NCBI RefSeq assembly: GCF_026339955.1 | Contig: NZ_JAPEPW010000001.1 | Coordinates: 6,407,001-6,471,000, forward strand | DNA length: 64,000 bases | Origin: Streptomyces sp. NBC_01549 | Lineage (GTDB): Bacteria; Actinomycetota; Actinomycetes; Streptomycetales; Streptomycetaceae | Reading direction: 5' to 3' | Shown: positions 40,517-48,413 of the stretch, piece after piece | How positions within the stretch are numbered: position 1 is the stretch's first letter | Layout of the letters: every line of letters starts with the position of its first letter | Notes under the pieces: model-generated | The model's input: only the letters and a program-made list of their open reading frames with translations | What the model was told of the DNA's origin: nothing | The model's database searches: none | Made by a program: the position numbers and the translations under genes

Positions 40517-41401
40517 GTGGCCATCGACACCGCGACCGAGGTCTTCGAAGAGCACCGCCCCGTCCTGATGGGCGTCGCCTACCGCATGCTGGGGCGGGTG
40601 GCCGACGCCGAGGACGTCGTCCAGGAGGCCTGGCTGCGCTGGTCCGGCGCCGACCGGTCCGAGGTGCGCGAGCCATGCGGCTACCTGGTGCGCATCGCCA
40701 CCCGGCTCGCCGTCGACCGGCTGCGCCAGGTGAAGTCGCGCAACGAGGCGTACGTCGGACCGTGGCTTCCCGAGCCGTACGTCACCGACTTCGGGGACAC
40801 CGCCCCCGACACCGCCGAACGGGCCGTGCTCGCCGACTCCGTCTCGCTCGCCGTCCTCGTCGTCCTGGAGTCCCTGTCACCCCTGGAGCGCGCGGTGTTC
40901 GTCCTCAGGGAGGCGTTCGGCTACCCGTACGCGGACATCGCCGCCGTTCTCGACCGGGGGGAGCCCGCCGTGCGCCAACTCGCCGGACGGGCACGCAGAC
41001 ACGTCGAGGAACGACGGCCGCGCTACGAGGTCGATCCGGCCGAACGCCGCGACCTGACCGAGCGGTTCCTCGCTGCGGCGGCCGAAGGCGACCTGGAGGG
41101 GCTCCTGTCCCTGCTGGCCCCGGACGTTCGCCTGATCGGCGACAGCGGCGGACTGTCGAAGGCGCCGCTGCGGGTCATCGAAACCGCCGACAAGGTGGGC
41201 CGCTTCATGTACGCCGTCGCCCAGAAGGGCGTTCCCGACCCGTCGTACCGCCCCCTGGAGCTCAACGGCGGCGCCGCGCTCCTCGTGCTCTCCGGCGGCC
41301 GGCCCGACAGTGTCGTGCAGCTGGATGTCGTGGACGGCCGAATCCAGTGCGTTTACATCATGCGCAACCCCGAGAAGCTGGCGTCCCTGGGTAGGCGGTA
41401 G
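40517..41401 (+). CDS. ECF sigma factor, SigJ type with SnoaL-like tail
   Basis: A 294-aa sigma-70-family protein. Region 2 is FEEHRPVLMGVAYRMLGRVA then DAEDVVQEAWLRW, and region 4 is LSPLERAVFVLREAFGYPYA with DIAAVLDRGEPAVRQLAGRA. A C-terminal NTF2/SnoaL-like domain (about 180-290) replaces the usual anti-sigma control, as in ECF41/SigJ proteins. GTG 40517 with GGAG upstream is preferred; a GTG seven codons earlier has poor spacing. ECF41 sigmas usually regulate a neighbouring oxidoreductase/hydrolase-type gene, here perhaps the divergent hydrolase. Confidence 0.9.
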   Translation: MAIDTATEVFEEHRPVLMGVAYRMLGRVADAEDVVQEAWLRWSGADRSEVREPCGYLVRIATRLAVDRLRQVKSRNEAYVGPWLPEPYVTDFGDTAPDTAERAVLADSVSLAVLVVLESLSPLERAVFVLREAFGYPYADIAAVLDRGEPAVRQLAGRARRHVEERRPRYEVDPAERRDLTERFLAAAAEGDLEGLLSLLAPDVRLIGDSGGLSKAPLRVIETADKVGRFMYAVAQKGVPDPSYRPLELNGGAALLVLSGGRPDSVVQLDVVDGRIQCVYIMRNPEKLASLGRR

Positions 41402-41428
41402 CCGCCGCGGTGCCCTACCGCACCATCG

Positions 41429-41457
41429 AAGGCCCCCGTCATCTGGACGGGGGCTTT
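41429..41457 (+). terminator. Intrinsic terminator after ECF sigma gene
   Basis: GCCCCCGTC-ATCTG-GACGGGGGC flanked by AA and TTT, 28 bp downstream of the stop. Confidence 0.8.
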
Positions 41458-41544
41458 CGGCGTTGTGTCACGAACGTCGCCCCCCGCGAACGCCCTGTGA
41501 ACGCTGTGCGGCATGGCGTCTGTGCAATCCGTAAGGGATCGAGG

Positions 41545-41560
41545 ATTGGTCTTGACCAAG
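41545..41560. promoter_or_regulatory. dre-like operator overlapping the -35 box
   Basis: ATTGGTCTTGACCAAG matches the DasR-responsive consensus core TGGTCTAGACCA at 11 of 12 positions and is nearly palindromic. It overlaps the -35 of the GntR gene promoter, so DasR or the GntR/HutC protein encoded downstream could repress from it. Confidence 0.6.
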
Positions 41561-41580
41561 GGTGGGGGCGGGCCTATGGT
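41552..41580 (+). promoter_or_regulatory. Vegetative sigma promoter of the GntR gene
   Basis: TTGACC and TATGGT with an optimal 17-bp spacer, 78 bp upstream of the GTG start. Confidence 0.65.
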
Positions 41581-41657
41581 CGCAGAGATAGTGCAAGAAC
41601 CTTTAATAAACAAGGGCGCTAAAACGCCGCCGGGCCACGGCGATTGCGGAGGACAGG

Positions 41658-42419
41658 GTGGGGACCACGCAGCTGGAAACGGTGCCGGAGCCGAAGTACT
41701 GGCATCTCAAGACGGTGCTCACCGAGGCATTGGACTCTGAGTTCTCCGTGGGCGAGATCCTGCCCAACGAACGCGATCTCGCGGCCAGGTTCGGCGTCGC
41801 CCGGGCCACACTGCGCCAGGCGCTGGAGCAGCTGGAGCTCGAAGGGCGACTGCAGCGCCGCCGCGGGGTGGGCACGACCGTCGCCCCGCCGCGGGTGGGC
41901 GTGGCCGTCGGAACCGAGCAGCACGTGTGGCCGGGGGCGGTCGGCGACGCCTGGCGGCCCACGGACTGCGCGGTGGCGGTCCCGCCCGCCGCGGTGGCCG
42001 ACGCCCTGGAGACGGACCCCGACGACCAGGTGCACACCATCCGCCGCTCCCGTATGACGCACGGCCAGCCGGTCGCCGCCGAGCTGCTCTACATCCCGGC
42101 GTCCTCGGTGCCCGGCCTCCCCGCGATCGACGCCCCGTCGGGGGCCACGCTCGCCCGTGCCGTGCTGCGCGAACTGCAGCACCTCGACCTGGAGGGCCAG
42201 AACCGCGCCGTGGAGCTCGGCTCGGCCCGCGCGGACGACGCCAAGGAGCTCGACCGGCTGCCCGGGGCGCCCGTTCTCGTCGTCACGACCCGTTACTTCG
42301 CCAAGGGGCGTACCGCCGCGGTCTCCGTGGCCACCTACCGCGCCGACACCTGCCGGCTGACCTTCGGCGACTCCGGCGGCATGGAGATCCACCACGATCC
42401 TGAGCGCCGGGCCTCCTGA
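41658..42419 (+). CDS. GntR/HutC-family regulator (UTRA domain)
   Basis: A 253-aa protein with N-terminal winged helix (PNERDLAARFGVARATLRQA, then LEQLELEGRLQRRRGVGTTV) and a C-terminal UTRA effector domain with AAVSVATYRADTCRLTF at its end. It belongs to the DasR/NagR-like subfamily, though its sequence is distinct from DasR. GTG 41658. Its own promoter carries a dre-like operator and a T-tract terminator follows, so it is monocistronic and probably autoregulated. An amino-sugar or phosphosugar effector is inferred. Confidence 0.88.
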   Translation: MGTTQLETVPEPKYWHLKTVLTEALDSEFSVGEILPNERDLAARFGVARATLRQALEQLELEGRLQRRRGVGTTVAPPRVGVAVGTEQHVWPGAVGDAWRPTDCAVAVPPAAVADALETDPDDQVHTIRRSRMTHGQPVAAELLYIPASSVPGLPAIDAPSGATLARAVLRELQHLDLEGQNRAVELGSARADDAKELDRLPGAPVLVVTTRYFAKGRTAAVSVATYRADTCRLTFGDSGGMEIHHDPERRAS

Positions 42420-42440
42420 GCCGCGGCACAGGTCTCGGCC

Positions 42441-42478
42441 GTCACGCCCCGGAACACCCCGGGGCGTGACGCTTTTTT
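42441..42478 (+). terminator. Intrinsic terminator with T-tract
   Basis: A perfect 12-bp stem GTCACGCCCCGG/CCGGGGCGTGAC followed by GCTTTTTTG, the most canonical terminator in the window. Confidence 0.88.
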
Positions 42479-42497
42479 GTTCCCGTGAGACCGCTGG

Positions 42498-43655
42498 TCA
42501 GCGGCGTGCGGTCACGGTCCCCTCCACCGCGAACAGCTGCTCCTCGACATGATCGAGAGCCAGCCGCAGGGCGCCCGTCGCGACGGCCGCCTCGCCCAGC
42601 AGGGAGAGCGCCACCTTGGGCGGGCGCAGACAGTAGCGCGCCAGCTCGCGCCGCAGTGGTTCCAGCACGCCGTCCAGACCGGCGGCCCAGCCGCCGACGA
42701 CGACCAGTTCCGGGTCGAGGGCGAGGACGAGGGCCGCCACGTCGTGCACCAGTCGCTGGATGAAGCGGTCGACCGCCGCGCGGGCCCGCAGGTCACCGCC
42801 CTTGGCCAGCGCGAAGACCTCGGCGACGGCCTGCTCGTCGAGCGGGTGCAGGGGTTCGTCCGTGGTCGACAGCAGCGTCTCGGGGGTGGCTCCGCGGCCC
42901 AGCAGATGCAGCGCCCCGATCTCCCCGGCGGCGCCCCCGTAGCCCCGGTGCAGCCGCCCGCCGATCAGCGAACCGGCCCCCGGACTCAGCCCGGCCAGCA
43001 CGAACACCATGTCGTCCGACTCCGTCGCCGACCCCTTCCAGTGCTCGGCGACCGCCGCCGCGTTGGCGTCGTTCTCCACGAGCACCGGGCATTTGAAGGA
43101 ACGGTTCAGTCGGTCGCCGAGGCGCAGCCCCGTCCACTCCGGCAGCGCCGTGCCCAGGCGTACGGTGCCGTCCGCCTCGACGATCCCCGGGCTGCCCACA
43201 CCGACCGCCCGCAGGGAGCTGCGGGCGACACCCGCGCGGCGCAGCAGGTCGGCGACCGCCGTACGCAGCCGTTCCAGCCGCTCGTCCGCCGACGCGGTCT
43301 CGTCCACGTCCTTGGACATGGCGCCCAGCACCCGGCCGTCCAGATCGGCGAGGAGCCCGGCGACACGATGGGGACCGATCTCCAGGCCCAGCAGATGGCC
43401 CGCCTCGGCCCGGAACCGAAACCGCCGCGCGGGACGGCCCTGGCGCCGTGCGGCGCCCTCCTCGGCCGCCTGCTCGACCACGAGCCCCGCCTCGATCAGC
43501 CCTTCCACGACACCTTCGACCGTGGGCCGGGACAACCCGGTCACCCGGGTGATCTCGGTCAGTGTCGCGCAGTCCGTGGCACGCAGCGCGTGCAGCACGA
43601 CAGCGGAATTGATCCTTCGCAGCAGAGAGGGGTCCCCGCCGGTCAACCGCCCCAA
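42498..43655 (-). CDS. ROK-family transcriptional regulator (Rok7B7-like)
   Basis: A 385-aa protein with N-terminal winged helix (ATDCATLTEITRVTGLSRPT, VEGVVEGLIEAGLVVE) and a ROK/glucokinase-like domain: VLVENDANAAAVAEHW and GGAAGEIGALHLLGRG, but without the complete zinc-cysteine motif of ROK kinases. The beginning MGRLTGGDPSLLRRINSAVV closely resembles, as I recall it, the S. coelicolor carbon-catabolite regulator Rok7B7 (SCO6008). The xylFGH genes that neighbour that gene are not present here. ATG 43655. It is convergent with the GntR gene. Confidence 0.88.
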   Translation of the reverse strand: MGRLTGGDPSLLRRINSAVVLHALRATDCATLTEITRVTGLSRPTVEGVVEGLIEAGLVVEQAAEEGAARRQGRPARRFRFRAEAGHLLGLEIGPHRVAGLLADLDGRVLGAMSKDVDETASADERLERLRTAVADLLRRAGVARSSLRAVGVGSPGIVEADGTVRLGTALPEWTGLRLGDRLNRSFKCPVLVENDANAAAVAEHWKGSATESDDMVFVLAGLSPGAGSLIGGRLHRGYGGAAGEIGALHLLGRGATPETLLSTTDEPLHPLDEQAVAEVFALAKGGDLRARAAVDRFIQRLVHDVAALVLALDPELVVVGGWAAGLDGVLEPLRRELARYCLRPPKVALSLLGEAAVATGALRLALDHVEEQLFAVEGTVTARR

Positions 43656-43777
43656 CGTCCGTCCTCCCAGCTCGCGCGCGTGTTGGCCGGATCGTACTCG
43701 GCGCGGCGCGCCCCGGCGAGAGCCGGGGACCTCCTTTACTACCGACCGGTCGCTTCGGCTACCGGCGGACCACCGTC

Positions 43778-44440
43778 TCAGCCCGGAGCCACGAACCCCG
43801 ACTCGTACGCCGCGATGACCGCCTGCGTGCGGTCCCGGGTGCCCAGCTTCGCCAGTACGGCGCTGACGTGCGACTTGACCGTCTCGGTCCCGACGATCAG
43901 CCTCCCCGCGATCTCCGCGTTCGACAGCCCCCGGGCCATCAGCCGCAGCACCTCGGCCTCACGCTCGGTCAACTGGGCTCGCTCCATCACCGCGCGCGCC
44001 GCCCGGTTCCCGCCGTCGTCGCCGTATTCCACGGCCAGCTGCCGCACGGAGGCCGGGAACAGCAGCGACTCGCCCTCGGCCACCAGCCGCACCGCGTGCA
44101 CGATCTCGGTCGGCCGCGCCCGCTTCAGCAGGAACCCGTCGGCACCGGCTCGCAGCGCCTCGTACACGTACTCGTCGTTCTCGAAGGTCGTGATGACCAG
44201 GATCTTCGGCGGGTCGTCGACCGTCCGCAGCACCGCGCGCGTGGCCTCGATTCCGTCCAGGAGCGGCATCCGTACGTCCATGGCGACCACGTCGGGCCGC
44301 AACTGCCGCACCAGCGGGATCACCGCCGCCCCGTCGGCGGCCTCCCCGACCACCTCGATGTCCGGCTGCGCCTCCAACACGGCCCGCAGACCCGCGCGTA
44401 CGAGGGGTTCGTCATCGACCAGGAGAACGGTGACCGGCAT
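43778..44440 (-). CDS. NarL/LuxR-type response regulator
   Basis: A 220-aa receiver-HTH protein. The receiver has LLVDDEP, the phospho-Asp in VVAMDVRMPLLDGI, and ILVITTFEND with Lys in LLKRARP. The LuxR HTH is LTEREAEVLRLMARGLSNAE then IAGRLIVGTETVKSHVSAVL. ATG 44440 lies 9 bp after the kinase stop, so kinase and regulator form a two-gene operon. The divergent ABC exporter is the likely output. Confidence 0.93.
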   Translation of the reverse strand: MPVTVLLVDDEPLVRAGLRAVLEAQPDIEVVGEAADGAAVIPLVRQLRPDVVAMDVRMPLLDGIEATRAVLRTVDDPPKILVITTFENDEYVYEALRAGADGFLLKRARPTEIVHAVRLVAEGESLLFPASVRQLAVEYGDDGGNRAARAVMERAQLTEREAEVLRLMARGLSNAEIAGRLIVGTETVKSHVSAVLAKLGTRDRTQAVIAAYESGFVAPG

Positions 44441-44449
44441 CCGGCCAGC

Positions 44450-45607
44450 CTAGTGCCGCGTCGGCAGCTCCGCATGCACCTGCCAGTCACCCTCGTCCGG
44501 CCCGGTCCGTGCCCGGCCCCCGAGCAGCGCCGCGCGCTCACGTATGCCCCGCAGACCACTGCCCCGGCCCGGACCGGATATCGCCGCCGTCAGCGGATTG
44601 CGCACCTCCAGATCGAGGGTGCCGTCGGCCACCCGGATACGGACCCGGACGGGGACGGATCCCGCGTGCCGCAGCACATTGGTCAGCGCCTCCTGCAGAA
44701 TCCGGTACCCCTCCCGGGAAACCGGCCCCGGCACGGTGTCCAACGGCCCGGTCACCTCCGCGCCGACCTTCGCACCGGAGGCCCGCGCGGACTCCAGCAG
44801 CCGGTCGGCGTCCGCCAGCGTCGGCCGGCTGCTCACCGGCCGCTCCACCTCACGCAGCACGCCCAGCACGCGCTCCAGGTCCTCCAGCGCGGCCCGGCCG
44901 GTCTCCTCGATGGCGCCCAGCGCGCGTTCGGTGAACTCCGGGTCGCCCGCCGCCCGGGCCGCGCCCGCCTGCACCACCGCCACCGTCAGCGCGTGCCCGA
45001 TGGAGTCGTGCAGCTCACGGGCGATGCGATTGCGTTCCAACAGTTGCTCGGTGCGCTCCTCCAGCGCGGCGAGCCGCTCCGCACGCGAGGGGCCGAGTAA
45101 CTGCCGGGCCAGCAGTGTGGCCAACTCGCCGAGGCCGACCACCACGCCGTACATCGCGATCAGGGGAAGCGGTGCCAGGACGGCGTATCCCCAGTGCGGT
45201 CGAGCGCTGCTGAGGACGGGGACGCCGTCCGGCACTCGTCCGACGGCCAGCCCGACGAGCGTGACGGACAGGATCGGCCCCCATACGGTGATGGGCCCCG
45301 CCACCCACCCCAGAGCCATCCGCGCCTCCAGCCACAGCATCGTGTGGCCCCGGTCCCGCCAAGTCGTCGACGGTGCCACGGAGATCCCCGTGTCCTGCCT
45401 GCCCGGTGTCAGCAGCAGCCGCGCCTGCACACCCTCGCCCATCCGCACCGCCGGGATCAGGGCGACAGGGATCAGCAGCAGCGCGGGCACATACGGCTTC
45501 GACGCGTCGATGAACATCCACACACTGACGATCAGCATCGGCACCCAAAGGTGCAGCAGACGCGTATACGTCGTCCCCCGCAACAGCGGGCGCAGGAAGC
45601 GGGCCAT
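44450..45607 (-). CDS. Sensor histidine kinase (HisKA_3)
   Basis: A 385-aa membrane kinase. Several hydrophobic segments occupy residues 15-190. The dimerisation/phospho-acceptor box is RNRIARELHDSIGHALTVAV (His in ELHDSIGH). The HATPase region is REGYRILQEALTNVLRHAG then GRGSGLRGIRERAALLGG. ATG 45607 (MARFLRPLLRG) is chosen; the longer open frame crosses the divergent promoter. Partner of the response regulator 9 bp downstream. Confidence 0.92.
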   Translation of the reverse strand: MARFLRPLLRGTTYTRLLHLWVPMLIVSVWMFIDASKPYVPALLLIPVALIPAVRMGEGVQARLLLTPGRQDTGISVAPSTTWRDRGHTMLWLEARMALGWVAGPITVWGPILSVTLVGLAVGRVPDGVPVLSSARPHWGYAVLAPLPLIAMYGVVVGLGELATLLARQLLGPSRAERLAALEERTEQLLERNRIARELHDSIGHALTVAVVQAGAARAAGDPEFTERALGAIEETGRAALEDLERVLGVLREVERPVSSRPTLADADRLLESARASGAKVGAEVTGPLDTVPGPVSREGYRILQEALTNVLRHAGSVPVRVRIRVADGTLDLEVRNPLTAAISGPGRGSGLRGIRERAALLGGRARTGPDEGDWQVHAELPTRH

Positions 45608-45655
45608 TGCGACATCGTGACAGCCGGCACCGACCATCGGCGTCCCCCGGGCGGG

Positions 45656-45668
45656 GGAGACGATCTCC
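45656..45668. promoter_or_regulatory. Response-regulator site candidate in divergent promoter
   Basis: GGAGA-CGA-TCTCC is a perfect dyad in the 108-bp gap between the kinase and ABC genes, flanked by CCCCCGGGCGGGGG. It may be where the two-component regulator acts on both directions. Confidence 0.35.
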
Positions 45669-45715
45669 ACCGTCGGGGGAGGAGCCGATCCCCCTGAACG
45701 GCCAGGCTGTTGGGC

Positions 45716-46636
45716 ATGACCAGCATCGACGTACGAGACCTCACCAAGGAGTACGGCACCCGCCGGGCCGTGGACCACCTCACCTTCAGCGTCCGGCCCG
45801 GCAAGGTCACCGGCTTCCTCGGCCCCAACGGCGCCGGAAAGTCCACCACCATGCGCCTCGTCCTCGGCCTCGACCGGCCCGCCTCCGGAACCGCGACGAT
45901 AGGCGGCCGTACCTACGCCACCCTTACCGAGCCGCTGCGCCAGGTGGGCGCCCTGCTCGACGCGCAGGCCGCGCACGGCTCCCGCACCGGCCGGGACCAT
46001 CTACGGGCCCTGGCGGCGAGCAATCGCATTCCGGTCGGCCGGGTCGACGCGGTGCTGGAGGAGACGGGACTCGCGTCGGCCGGGCGGCGCCGGGTGAAGA
46101 CGTACTCCCTCGGCATGCGCCAGCGGCTGGGCATCGCCGGTGCCCTTCTCGGCGACCCCGAGGTGGTCCTGCTGGACGAGCCGTCGAACGGCCTCGACCC
46201 CGAAGGCATCGTCTGGATCCGCGAGTTGCTGCGCCGGCTGGCGGCGGAAGGCCGCACGGTCCTGGTCTCCAGCCACCTGATGAACGAGACCGCCTCCTTC
46301 GCCGACCACCTCGTGGTCCTCGGGCGGGGACGACTCCTGGCCGACACCCCCATGCGGGACTTCATCGACGCGCGCGTGCAACCCCACGTACGCATCCGTA
46401 CGACGGACGCCGGGGCCCTCAAGGACGCGCTCGCCCGGCACGGACACGACGCCGTGCAGGACGAGGACGGGGCCTGGACCGTGCCGCACCCACGCGTGGA
46501 CGACATCGGGACCCTGCTGTCCGCCGCCGGTGTCCCGATCCTCGAACTGGCGGCCACCGCAGGCACGTTGGAGCAGGCCTACCTCGATCTGACGGCCACC
46601 GAGACCGAGTTCACCGCACAGCACCAGGAGGCCTGA
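45716..46636 (+). CDS. ABC transporter ATP-binding subunit
   Basis: A 306-aa ATPase of the drug/bacteriocin exporter (CcmA/DrrA-like) type. Walker A is FLGPNGAGKSTTMRL, signature YSLGMRQRLGIAGALL, Walker B VVLLDEPSNGLDPEGI and the H-loop VLVSSHLMNE. The C-terminal 80 residues form the regulatory extension common in these exporters. ATG 45716; a TTG two codons earlier is less likely. It is followed after 3 bp by the permease gene and is divergent from a two-component system, the layout of antibiotic or lipid-stress exporters. Confidence 0.95.
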   Translation: MTSIDVRDLTKEYGTRRAVDHLTFSVRPGKVTGFLGPNGAGKSTTMRLVLGLDRPASGTATIGGRTYATLTEPLRQVGALLDAQAAHGSRTGRDHLRALAASNRIPVGRVDAVLEETGLASAGRRRVKTYSLGMRQRLGIAGALLGDPEVVLLDEPSNGLDPEGIVWIRELLRRLAAEGRTVLVSSHLMNETASFADHLVVLGRGRLLADTPMRDFIDARVQPHVRIRTTDAGALKDALARHGHDAVQDEDGAWTVPHPRVDDIGTLLSAAGVPILELAATAGTLEQAYLDLTATETEFTAQHQEA

Positions 46637-46639
46637 CCC

Positions 46640-47362
46640 ATGGCATTCACGCCCGTGTTCCGCTCCGAGTGGATCAAGATCCGCACCCTGCGGTCACTGC
46701 TCGCGGCGCTCGCCACGATCCTCGCGGTGACGGCACTCTTCTCCGCGCTGGCCTCGTCCGACTCCGGCGGTGACGACTTCGACCCGCTCTTCTCGGCCTT
46801 CTTCGGCGTCAGCTTCGGACAGATCGCGGCGATCGCGTTCGGCACGACCGCCGTGTCGTCCGAGTTCCAGGGCGGAGCACTGCGACTGTCGCTGGCCGCG
46901 GTGCCCCACCGGGGGCGCTGGTTCGTGGCCAAGGCGACCGCGATCGCCGTGCCCGTGCTGACCGTCGGCCTGATCACCGGCCTCGTCACGCTGGCGGTGG
47001 GCCACGCGGTCCTGGGCACCAAGGCCGACGGCCTGAGCCTGGCCGAGGAGACGCGTGGCGCGGTCGGCTGCGCCGTCTATCTCACGCTGATGGCGCTGTT
47101 CGCGGCCGGACTGACGGCGTTGCTGCGCAGCGGAGTGGCGACGCTGAGCATCCTCGTACCGTTCCTGCTGATCGTGTCCTTCGTGGTCGGGGACATGTCG
47201 AACAACATCGCGGACCTCCTCCCCGACCGGGCCGGTCAGGTCGTTCTCCACGAGACCTGGGACGGCGCCCTGGGCCCCTGGACCGGGCTCGCGGTGACCG
47301 GGCTGTGGACGGCGGCGGCGCTCGCGGCGGGGGCGTGGAGCGTACGGCGCCGGGACGCCTGA
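46640..47362 (+). CDS. ABC-2 type permease
   Basis: A 240-aa membrane subunit with six predicted TM helices and the N-terminal amphipathic FRSEWIKIRTLRSLLAAL typical of ABC-2 permeases. FGTTAVSSEFQGGALRLSLA is the conserved cytosolic loop. It begins 3 bp after the ATPase stop and must form the exporter with it. Substrate unknown; regulation by the divergent kinase/regulator pair is likely. Confidence 0.92.
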   Translation: MAFTPVFRSEWIKIRTLRSLLAALATILAVTALFSALASSDSGGDDFDPLFSAFFGVSFGQIAAIAFGTTAVSSEFQGGALRLSLAAVPHRGRWFVAKATAIAVPVLTVGLITGLVTLAVGHAVLGTKADGLSLAEETRGAVGCAVYLTLMALFAAGLTALLRSGVATLSILVPFLLIVSFVVGDMSNNIADLLPDRAGQVVLHETWDGALGPWTGLAVTGLWTAAALAAGAWSVRRRDA

Positions 47363-47419
47363 CCTCGGGCAGACGCCGGCGCCCCGCCAGTTGTCAGTGG
47401 TGGCCGGTTTACTGGAGCC

Positions 47420-47863
47420 ATGGACATCACGCACTGGCTGGCCACGATCGACCTGCTGTGCGCCCGGGACTTCCCCGCGGAGCACGGCAGGACGGACGTG
47501 GGCACGGGGGGACCCGGCTATCACATCGCCGAGTTACAGACGAGCGGCGACTTCTGGGAGGACGACGGGACGGAGCGGGAGGAGACCGAGGCGCAGTACG
47601 AATGCGACCGGGACGGACTCGGTGAGCGGCTGACCGAGCGCTGGGGAGCGCCCGATGTCATCAGCCTGGAGAGCACGTTCGAACGTGCGCAGGACGACGA
47701 GGACATACCGGAGCCCTGGGCCTCCCTGAGCTCGCACGTGCCGAACGTACAGCTGTGGAGGCTGCCCAAGACGGGCCGGTGGATGGCCCTTGGCGTATCC
47801 CAGTGGGACAAGGAACTCCCGTTCCAACTCTTGGCCACCGTCACGGAGATTGCCCCACCATGA
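47420..47863 (+). CDS. Hypothetical protein, 147 aa
   Basis: An acidic, Trp-rich soluble protein (MDITHWLATIDLLCARDFPA ... VQLWRLPKTGRWMALGVSQW). No motif recognised. Composition and codon use are fully coding-like. ATG 47420 lies 57 bp after the permease stop, so read-through from the ABC operon is possible. It is convergent with mug, 4 bp away. Confidence 0.8.
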   Translation: MDITHWLATIDLLCARDFPAEHGRTDVGTGGPGYHIAELQTSGDFWEDDGTEREETEAQYECDRDGLGERLTERWGAPDVISLESTFERAQDDEDIPEPWASLSSHVPNVQLWRLPKTGRWMALGVSQWDKELPFQLLATVTEIAPP

Positions 47864-47867
47864 CCCG

Positions 47868-48413
47868 CTAGCCCCGCGCAGCCTCCCGCAGCCGCCCGAA
47901 CTCCTCCGCCATCGTCTGCGCCGTCCAGTGCGCGTTCAGCCCGCTCGGGTTGGGCAGCACCCACACGCGTGTGTCGCCGAACGTCCGCTCCTGCGGCCCC
48001 ACTTGGGCCTTGCGATCGTCGAACGCGGCCCGGTAGGCGGTCACCCCGAGCACGGCCAGCCACCGCGGCTTCCACCCCGTCATCCTCGACGCCAGCAGCC
48101 GCCCGCCCTCGCGGTACTCCTCCGCACTCAGCTCGTCGGCCCGTGCCGTCGCCCGCGCCACCACATTCGTGATGCCGAGCCCGTACGACAGCAACTCCTG
48201 CTGCTCCGACGGTCTCATGAGCCTCGGCGTGAACCCGGACAGATGCAGCACCGGCCAGAAGCGGTTGCCGGGCCGGGCGAAGTGGTGGCCCGTCGCCGCC
48301 GTCATCAGACCGGGGTTGATACCGCAGAACAGCACACCGAGGCCGTCCGCGACGACGTCCGGTACGAGACGGTCGCGGGCGGCCTCCAGCTCCGCCTGGG
48401 TGAAGCGGGTCAG
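47868..48413 (-). CDS. mug: Mug-type G/U mismatch DNA glycosylase
   Basis: About 181 aa of the uracil-DNA-glycosylase superfamily family 2. Motif 1 is VLFCGINPGLMTAATGHHFA (the GINPG water-activating loop), and motif 2 is VLPNPSGLNAHW. It removes uracil or ethenocytosine opposite guanine. The start is unclear: homology extends upstream of the GTG at 48335 to a CTG at 48413 overlapping the purB stop (LTRFTQAELEAARDRLVPDV). The gene is thus coupled to purB. Confidence 0.88.
   Translation of the reverse strand: MTRFTQAELEAARDRLVPDVVADGLGVLFCGINPGLMTAATGHHFARPGNRFWPVLHLSGFTPRLMRPSEQQELLSYGLGITNVVARATARADELSAEEYREGGRLLASRMTGWKPRWLAVLGVTAYRAAFDDRKAQVGPQERTFGDTRVWVLPNPSGLNAHWTAQTMAEEFGRLREAARG

Noticed and set aside
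40453..40517. Longer start for the ECF sigma factor
   Set aside because: Upstream in-frame starts lack a Shine-Dalgarno; GTG 40517 has GGAG and begins at the conserved domain.
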